From contig JADFUQ010000385.1 in assembly GCA_015222065.1 (NCBI GenBank), positions 1 to 10,224 on the forward strand: a stretch of 10,224 nt of DNA. The letters run 5' to 3'. Source of the stretch: Bacteroidota bacterium (GTDB lineage: Bacteria > Bacteroidota > Bacteroidia > Bacteroidales > VadinHA17). Of this stretch, positions 5,763 through 10,224 are shown piece by piece. Within the stretch, counting starts at the first letter, position 1. Every line of letters begins with the position of its first letter. The notes under the pieces were generated by a model. The model was not told the DNA's origin. It made no database searches and was given only the letters and a program-made list of their open reading frames with translations. A program made the position numbers and the translations under genes.

Positions 5763-7979
5763 TTATTTGTTCATAAGATTTTCAAATGTACTATCAAAAT
5801 CCTTCATTATGTCGTCTATAGAACCAAAAGAAATATCATCAATTCTACAATCACCTTTTGTAACATGTCCAAGAGTCGAAAAAGGAACATTAGTTTTTAG
5901 CATAAAATCAATGAATTCCGTTTCGTAACTGGAAGATACAGTTACCATCACACGTCCCTGACTCTCCCCAAACAAAAAAGCATCCCTTCTTATTTCAGCT
6001 GGAATAGTTATATCAAACCCAAGACCTTTAGGAAACCCTGATTCAGCCAAAGCGATAAAAAGTCCACCCTCAGAAACATCATGTGCTGATCTTATAAGGC
6101 TGTATCTTATAAGATCCTTTACAACCATTTGAATTTCATATTCCTTCTCAAGATCAAAAACCGGAGGAGGTGATTTTTGAATGTGATGGTAATTGATCAG
6201 GTATTGTGAAGAAGCGATGTCATTCTCTGACTTACCAATCAGATAAATCATACTCCCTTTGCTTTTGAAAGCATGTGTCATCATATTATTCTTTTCCCTG
6301 AGTATTCCTGTCATGCCAATTACAGGAGCAGGCAGAATCTTTTCTGTTTTTCCGTCAATTGAAGTCTGGTTACAAGAACTGATATTACTGCTACTCACAG
6401 GGATCCCAAACTTCCTGCATGCTGTTCCGATCCCTTCAATTGTTTTTATAATATACCGGAAAACTTCAGGATCATCAGGATCCCCAAAATTCAGACAAAT
6501 TGTTGCTGCAAGCGGAATACCACCTGAACATATTATATTTCTTACTGCTTCAGCAACAGCAATTTGAGCACCAACAACCGGGTTTGAAAAAACATATCTT
6601 GCATTACAATCAACTGTCATAGCAATAGCCATTCTTGATCCTTTAATACTTATTTGGCTTGCATCAATGGATGATTCATCAATCAAACTATCATTATCTG
6701 CCTGATTATCTAACCTTTCAGTAATCAATTTTCCGGATATTATGTTAGGAAGTCGTATTATCCGGTGTGCTGTTTCAATTAAATCCTCAGGTTCCGGGAT
6801 ATCATCTATTGAAAAACCAGCTAATTCATTTATATAATCCGGCTTTTTACCTTCCTTAATATTTAGAACTGAACTTCCTGCCACCAATCTATCTACAGGC
6901 AAATTTGTAATTTGTTCATTATTATAAAATATTTCCAGGTAGTTATTTGCAGTTATCGTTCCTATCTGTGCATAATTAATATTCCATTTTTCAAATATTT
7001 CTTCAACATTCTTCTCCTTTCCATTCTTAATAACCATCACCATTCTTTCCTGAGATACTGAAAGAATGATCTGCAGGGGATCCATTTTTTTGTCTTTTAG
7101 CGGAACTTTTTCAAGGTTTATTTTCATTCCATTTTTACTCTCACTTAACAATGCAACTACTGAACCCGCAATCCCGGTAATACCAACATCCTGAATCCCT
7201 GTTAAAATATCCTGAACGATTACCTCATCAACTGCTTCTATTAATAAATGCCCCATATTCGGATCAGCTGTTATTAAAACGGGTTTGCTACTACCTTTTT
7301 GTTTTTCAGTAACCTTTTCGTCAGACAAGCTTCTATAATAACTTTCCGGAGCGGTAAAAGCTCCTGCAATATAAACCTTGTTCCCCATACCAGGATGCTG
7401 AAGTGTTTTAGTATGGTCTTTTCTTGCAATCCCAACAGCCATTACATTCACAATTGGATTTGCACTATAGTACCTGTCAGAATAAAACTCACCTCCGGCA
7501 ACGGGGACACCGGTTTTGCTGCAGTAATCACTAATTCCGTTTACAACATTCTTTAAATTATCAATGGTTTCCTCATTTACTTTATCCCCAAAACAAAGTG
7601 AAGATAAAATTGCAGAGGGACGGGCACAATTTGATAAAATATTTCTTATTACACTGCCTGTTAATACAGAAGCACACCGGTAAGGATCTGTTTTATAAAA
7701 ATAATTACGCGATGCAATTTTAGACACAATAGCTAATTCGTCATTGATCTTAATGATCCCTGCTTTTTCTTTTTCCGGTTGGGTAATAACATTTTCACCC
7801 TCAACCGGAAGTTTTTTTAACCATTTGTTAAGAATCTTAAAAAAATATCTCTCTTTCCATATTACAGCAAACACAGATAACTCGAAAATAGTTGGTTCCT
7901 TTCCAAGAATATCACAAATTTCTTCAAATTCCGCTGAGTTAAGTCCCGGGTTTCTCGCATTATTTTTATTTTCTTTCAT
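5763..7979 (-). CDS. purL: PurL-family protein (FGAM synthase subunit II type) with degenerate active-site motifs
   Basis: 738 residues, the normal length of the small PurL that joins with PurS and PurQ to make formylglycinamidine ribonucleotide in purine synthesis. It has two AIR-synthase-like halves in order: N domain about 80-200, C domain about 200-370, second N domain about 445-560, second C domain about 575-715. Conserved parts include GIQDVGITG (261-269), SQERM (309-313), DCNARY (457-462), VAEAVRNIICSG (475-486), AHDVSEGGL (632-640) and FGESQGR (670-676). The expected WSEHCSYK is W41-K-E-R-Y-F-F-K48, and the expected ESHNHP is A89-S-R-N-Y-F94, so the histidines of both motifs are gone. 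IIRD becomes VIRN (Asn113), SESQERM becomes SVSQERM, TDNLNFG becomes TICLNFG, and GGNVSLYN becomes SSNISSCN. The frame is unbroken. It is either a diverged paralogue without synthase activity or an unusual PurL class. No purS or purQ is nearby. Starts at ATG 7979. Confidence 0.85.
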   Translation of the reverse strand: MKENKNNARNPGLNSAEFEEICDILGKEPTIFELSVFAVIWKERYFFKILNKWLKKLPVEGENVITQPEKEKAGIIKINDELAIVSKIASRNYFYKTDPYRCASVLTGSVIRNILSNCARPSAILSSLCFGDKVNEETIDNLKNVVNGISDYCSKTGVPVAGGEFYSDRYYSANPIVNVMAVGIARKDHTKTLQHPGMGNKVYIAGAFTAPESYYRSLSDEKVTEKQKGSSKPVLITADPNMGHLLIEAVDEVIVQDILTGIQDVGITGIAGSVVALLSESKNGMKINLEKVPLKDKKMDPLQIILSVSQERMVMVIKNGKEKNVEEIFEKWNINYAQIGTITANNYLEIFYNNEQITNLPVDRLVAGSSVLNIKEGKKPDYINELAGFSIDDIPEPEDLIETAHRIIRLPNIISGKLITERLDNQADNDSLIDESSIDASQISIKGSRMAIAMTVDCNARYVFSNPVVGAQIAVAEAVRNIICSGGIPLAATICLNFGDPDDPEVFRYIIKTIEGIGTACRKFGIPVSSSNISSCNQTSIDGKTEKILPAPVIGMTGILREKNNMMTHAFKSKGSMIYLIGKSENDIASSQYLINYHHIQKSPPPVFDLEKEYEIQMVVKDLIRYSLIRSAHDVSEGGLFIALAESGFPKGLGFDITIPAEIRRDAFLFGESQGRVMVTVSSSYETEFIDFMLKTNVPFSTLGHVTKGDCRIDDISFGSIDDIMKDFDSTFENLMNK

Positions 7980-8015
7980 TTTTCGGCATAGATTGCAGTA
8001 AAGAACATTGCTTCA

Positions 8016-8047
8016 CAAAGTAATTAAAAAGGTTAATATTATTCAAA
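8016..8047 (-). promoter_or_regulatory. Candidate Bacteroidota-type promoter for the purL-menG unit
   Basis: The minus strand shows TTTG (8047-8044), a 20-bp spacer, then TTACTTTG (8023-8016), close to the Bacteroidota TTTG-N19-TAnnTTTG consensus with one mismatch. It ends 36 bp before the ATG, a plausible leader length. Confidence 0.5.
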
Positions 8048-8080
8048 TGAAACTGTTAATTATGAATGATTATGGAAAAA

Positions 8081-8097
8081 GGCTGAGGCTGAGGCTA
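8081..8097. repeat. Short tandem repeat of GGCTGA
   Basis: Two full GGCTGA units and a partial third (GGCTA). It lies just upstream of the transposase fragment. AGGCTAAG (8092-8099) recurs inverted at 8319-8326 on the far side of that fragment, which may be chance. Confidence 0.5.
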
Positions 8098-8115
8098 AGA
8101 AAAAAAAGAAAATAA

Positions 8116-8301
8116 ATGCGATTATTTACCTTTATTACCTATTTAACCAATCACATCCCGGAAAAACATTTTAAAGTGATAAGGTCTTATGGATTATTTT
8201 CAAACAGATTAAAATGTAAGCTACTTCCCATAACAAGAAAGGTATTAAACCAAAAACAATCAACGAAATCCATACATATAAAATGGAAAGAGCCAAGCTA
8301 A
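8116..8301 (+). pseudogene. Fragment of an IS91-type (Y2/PF04986-like) transposase gene
   Basis: The 61-codon frame contains F-I-T-Y-L-T-N-H-I-P-E-K-H-F-K-V-I-R-S-Y-G-L-F-S-N-R. This fits the conserved C-terminal block of Y2 rolling-circle transposases (pattern FxxRLxxHIPxKxxxxIRYYGxYSNR), normally found near the end of a protein of roughly 300-400 residues. Everything before that block, including the HUH motif and the catalytic tyrosines, is missing, and I find no trace of it in the 114 bp upstream. It is therefore a decayed remnant rather than a working gene; the ATG is probably incidental. It sits in the 485-bp gap (7980-8464) between purL and the SDR gene. The rest of that gap holds only the purL promoter candidate, the GGCTGA repeat and AT-rich leader sequence. 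Confidence 0.65.
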
Positions 8302-8464
8302 AAAGAAGATATTAAATCCTTAGCCTAATACTTTATTAATAAACGAAGTTAAATTCCGATACATTTAAATATAGCTAGTTTATCATCACACAAGAATTTA
8401 ATGTTTAAAAAAGATAACCCTTTATCCTTTTTTTCTAATTTTACGCCGATAAAAAGCATCAAAT

Positions 8465-9229
8465 ATGAAAAAAATAGCACTTATCACCGGTGCAACATCA
8501 GGAATTGGCAAAGCAACAGCAACCAAACTGGCTCAAAATAAAATCGACATTATTATTACCGGACGCAGAAAGATCCTTCTTAATGAACTTGGAGAAAAAC
8601 TTAAATCACAGTTTAATGTTGAAGTCCTTGAACTTGTTTTCGATATCAGGGATCAGGCTGAAGTGTTTAAACAAATAAAAGAGCTTCCTGACTATTGGAA
8701 ACGGATTGATATACTTGTAAATAATGCGGGGCTTGCTGCAGGCCTGGATACATTTCAGGATGCTGATATTGATGACTGGGAAACCATGATAGATACTAAC
8801 GTAAAAGGTCTCCTCTACATCTCAAAAGCAGTAATACCGTTGATGATCAAAAGAAAACGCGGACATATTATTAATATCTCTTCAACAGCCGGTAAAGAGG
8901 TTTATTTTAAGGGAAATGTTTATTGCGGAACTAAACATGCTGTTGATGCTATTAACAAAGCTATGAGAATTGACCTACTGGAAGAGGGTATAAAAGTAAC
9001 TTCTGTGAACCCCGGAATGGTTGAAACCGAATTCTCGCTTGTAAGGTTTAAAGGCGACCGGGAAAAAGCCGGAATACCATATAAAGGAATAAAACCTCTC
9101 TCGGGTGAAGATGTAGCAGATGTTATTTGGTTTGTTTTAAACCGGCCAGATCATGTTAACATAAACGAAATTATTGTCACACCAAAAGCTCAGGCTAACT
9201 CGATTTATATTAACCGGAAAATGGAATGA
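8465..9229 (+). CDS. YdfG-like short-chain dehydrogenase/reductase (SDR), NADP-dependent
   Basis: A 254-residue cytoplasmic oxidoreductase of the classical SDR family. The Rossmann dinucleotide motif is T8-G-A-T-S-G-I-G15; a GRR (33-35) after the second strand suggests NADP(H) preference. NNAG lies at 86-89. The catalytic tetrad is N112, S140 (ISSTAG), Y153 and K157 (YCGTK). The blocks DDWETMIDTNVKGL, NPGMVETEFS-VRFKGD and DHVNIN match E. coli YdfG closely, an enzyme that oxidises serine and related 3-hydroxy acids, so that role is likely, though substrate range in this group is broad. Length is typical. Start at ATG 8465; no Shine-Dalgarno. A weak TAATTTTA (8436-8443) is the only promoter-like match upstream. 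Its last two codons and stop lie inside a 16-bp tandem repeat. Confidence 0.93.
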   Translation: MKKIALITGATSGIGKATATKLAQNKIDIIITGRRKILLNELGEKLKSQFNVEVLELVFDIRDQAEVFKQIKELPDYWKRIDILVNNAGLAAGLDTFQDADIDDWETMIDTNVKGLLYISKAVIPLMIKRKRGHIINISSTAGKEVYFKGNVYCGTKHAVDAINKAMRIDLLEEGIKVTSVNPGMVETEFSLVRFKGDREKAGIPYKGIKPLSGEDVADVIWFVLNRPDHVNINEIIVTPKAQANSIYINRKME

Positions 9230-9258
9230 TGGAAGAGTGGAATGATGGAAGAATGGAA
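9222..9258. repeat. 16-bp tandem repeat TGGAATGATGGAAGAR, 2.3 copies
   Basis: Units at 9222-9237 and 9238-9253 differ by one base, followed by a partial TGGAA. The first unit covers the end of the SDR gene, including its TGA stop (9227-9229), so the repeat array encodes the terminal Met-Glu or began there. Confidence 0.85.
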
Positions 9259-9266
9259 ATAAAATT

Positions 9267-9290
9267 GTGATGCGGTGATACAGTGATGCA
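9267..9290. repeat. 8-bp tandem repeat GTGATRCR, three copies
   Basis: GTGATGCG, GTGATACA and GTGATGCA stand end to end, 8 bp after the 16-bp repeat array. Confidence 0.7.
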
Positions 9291-9296
9291 GTATGA

Positions 9297-9319
9297 AGAG
9301 CAAAGAGCGGAGAGCAAAG
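9297..9319. repeat. Purine-rich direct repeat AGAGCAAAG
   Basis: AGAGCAAAG occurs at 9297-9305 and 9311-9319 with AGCGG between. It resembles the GAGCAAAGAGC low-complexity tracts seen between genes in many Bacteroidota. Confidence 0.5.
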
Positions 9320-9344
9320 GATTTAGTGAAGCATAAACTTTTAA

Positions 9345-9485
9345 CCACAGTGAAATATGCTCCTTCCCTGATGAAATATTTTCGTATCTAAAATTTCACC
9401 CTGTGAAACCCCAGCATAGCTGGGAGCAACAAAGTTGCTGTTTCACAGGGTGAACAGGGTAAACGTCGCATTTCACGTGGCAAGC
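9345..9485. repeat. Composite palindromic element: split copy 2 of the 3101 repeat with a structured 100-bp insert
   Basis: The left half (9345-9364) and right half (9465-9485) are exact copies of the two halves of the compact repeat at 3101-3143. Between them lies 9365-9464, which is itself palindromic. CCCTG (9366-9370) pairs with CAGGG (9455-9459). ATTTT (9378-9382) pairs with AAAAT (9390-9394) around a 7-nt loop. Next comes the three-way junction at 9395-9454. A run of five T follows at 9486-9490, so in RNA the outer stem could act as a rough terminator for the SDR gene. It may instead be a non-autonomous mobile element with no transcript role. Confidence 0.8.
9395..9454. repeat. Perfect three-way-junction palindrome
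   Basis: TTCACCCTGTGAAAC (9395-9409) pairs perfectly with GTTTCACAGGGTGAA (9440-9454), a 15-bp stem. It encloses two abutting hairpins: CCCAGC-ATA-GCTGGG (9410-9424) and AGCAAC-AAA-GTTGCT (9425-9439). Every base except the two 3-nt loops is paired and none is unpaired at the junction. The type is set as repeat because transcription is unknown. Confidence 0.85.
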
Positions 9486-9486
9486 T

Positions 9487-9528
9487 TTTTACTTTTTACT
9501 CTTTACTTTTTAATTTTTAATTTTTACT
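9487..9528. repeat. 7-bp tandem repeat TTTTACT, six copies
   Basis: Units in order are TTTTACT, TTTTACT, CTTTACT, TTTTAAT, TTTTAAT and TTTTACT, filling the 42 bp that end one base before the ATG of the Ldh_2-family gene. They therefore replace any recognisable promoter or ribosome-binding sequence at that start. Confidence 0.9.
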
Positions 9529-9529
9529 T

Positions 9530-10224
9530 ATGTATACATACGATTATTTACTATCCTTCGCAATTCAGGTATTTGAAAAAATGGGGTGTCCCACACGTGA
9601 TGCAAAAGCTGCTGCAAAAGTTTTTCTTCGTGCCGAACTAAGAAATCTTCCATCTCATGGCATGCTGAGAATGAAAGATTATTTTCAGTTATGGGAAACC
9701 GACCGGATAAACACCAAACCCGAGATAAGAATCATTCATGAGTCTCCAAGTACAGCTGTTGTTGATGGTGATATGGCTATCGGTATGGTAGCTTCTACAC
9801 GGTCGATGGAAATAGCTATTGAAAAAGCCAAAGTTAGCGGGACAGGATGGGTAGCTACACAAAACTCCAATCATTTTGGTATAGGCAGTTATTATGCCAT
9901 GATGGCACTTGAGCATGATATGATCGGTATTGCCATGACCAATGCCAACCCTTTTGTTGCGCCTACTAATTCTGTAAGTAAACTGCTTGGCACAAATCCT
10001 GTTGCATTTGCTGTACCGGCTAAAAATCAGCCGGCTTTTATTGCTGATTTCTCATCCACTCCTATTGCCAGGGGGAAACTTGCTGTTGCAGCAAAAAAGG
10101 GAGAAAAAGTTGCTTATGGTTTCGTTCAGGACAAAGAAGGGAATCCCTCAAATGATCCTGATATTCTGAAAGAGGGTGGAACAATGCTGCCCCTGGGAGG
10201 CGACCTGGAACACGGAAGTCACAA
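9530..10224 (+). CDS. Ldh_2-family malate/L-lactate (sulfolactate) dehydrogenase, N-terminal part
   Basis: The first 231 codons of an NAD(P)-dependent 2-hydroxyacid dehydrogenase; the 3' end lies beyond the window (family proteins run to about 330-360 residues). Family landmarks appear in order: A35-E-L-R-N with S42-H-G44 in the N-terminal helical part, V78-D-G-D followed by G85, N112-S-N-H-F-G117 carrying the conserved His115, G154-T-N-P157, D173-x-S-S-T then A180-R-G-K183, and P221-L-G-G near the cut. This fold is unrelated to classical Rossmann lactate dehydrogenases. Malate, lactate, sulfolactate and ureidoglycolate users share these motifs, so the substrate is open. Start at ATG 9530, chosen because M18 would cut into the first helix and TAA/TTT repeat sequence lies directly upstream. 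No Shine-Dalgarno is present. Confidence 0.9.
   Translation, partial: MYTYDYLLSFAIQVFEKMGCPTRDAKAAAKVFLRAELRNLPSHGMLRMKDYFQLWETDRINTKPEIRIIHESPSTAVVDGDMAIGMVASTRSMEIAIEKAKVSGTGWVATQNSNHFGIGSYYAMMALEHDMIGIAMTNANPFVAPTNSVSKLLGTNPVAFAVPAKNQPAFIADFSSTPIARGKLAVAAKKGEKVAYGFVQDKEGNPSNDPDILKEGGTMLPLGGDLEHGSH

Noticed and set aside
5243..5776. A 177-codon open frame on the plus strand opposite menG
   Set aside because: It is the antisense shadow of a clearly recognisable MenG coding region and has no recognisable domain.
5763..7979. The PurL-family gene as a decaying pseudogene
   Set aside because: The 738-codon frame has no stop or frameshift and keeps many family blocks; the substitutions cluster at active-site motifs.
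9395..9454. The branched palindrome as a tRNA gene
   Set aside because: It has two inner hairpins with 3-nt loops and a 15-bp stem, lacking the anticodon loop, the T-loop consensus and a 7-bp acceptor stem.
9435..9641. A 68-codon open frame on the plus strand upstream of and into the Ldh_2 gene
   Set aside because: It begins inside the three-way-junction palindrome, runs through the TTTTACT repeats and overlaps the better-supported Ldh_2 frame.

Overview
The window looks like chromosomal DNA from a member of the Bacteroidota, probably close to the Bacteroidales. It is AT-rich, with almost no Shine-Dalgarno sequences and several matches to the TAnnTTTG promoter element of that phylum. It carries two genes typical of Bacteroidota: a lipid-anchored TamA variant (TamL) and the type IX secretion protein PorT. 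Its intergenic regions hold short tandem repeats and palindromes of kinds I associate with the phylum.

Layout. On the minus strand at the left edge is the start of a sodium-coupled NSS-family transporter (1-314, cut by the edge). Upstream of it on the same strand is tamL (411-2756). A 586-bp gap with two palindromic repeats (2757-3342) separates tamL from the divergent trmH/spoU-family RNA methyltransferase gene (3343-4125, plus). That gene overlaps porT (4113-4826, minus) tail to tail by 13 bp. Upstream of porT on the minus strand are menG/ubiE (5007-5741) and a purL-family gene (5763-7979). The purL-menG gap is 21 bp, so these two are probably co-transcribed, perhaps with porT; a good promoter match lies ahead of purL at 8016-8047. 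A 485-bp gap holds a fragment of an IS91-type (Y2) transposase gene (8116-8301). Then come a YdfG-like SDR dehydrogenase gene (8465-9229, plus), 300 bp packed with repeats, and the start of an Ldh_2-family malate/lactate dehydrogenase gene (9530-10224, cut by the edge).

Functions. tamL and porT serve outer-membrane biogenesis and protein export. menG makes menaquinone for respiration. The others are an RNA-modifying enzyme, two NAD(P)-dependent oxidoreductases, a transporter and a purine-synthesis-family protein. No single dedicated pathway ties the genes together.

The most unusual things are: (1) the PurL-family protein is intact in length but has lost the histidines of both N-terminal signature motifs; (2) a 60-base perfect three-way-junction palindrome with no unpaired base at the junction lies before the Ldh_2 gene; (3) that structure sits inside a palindromic repeat whose compact, uninterrupted copy lies about 6.2 kb away, before trmH. 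I see no CRISPR array, rRNA, tRNA or intact mobile element.
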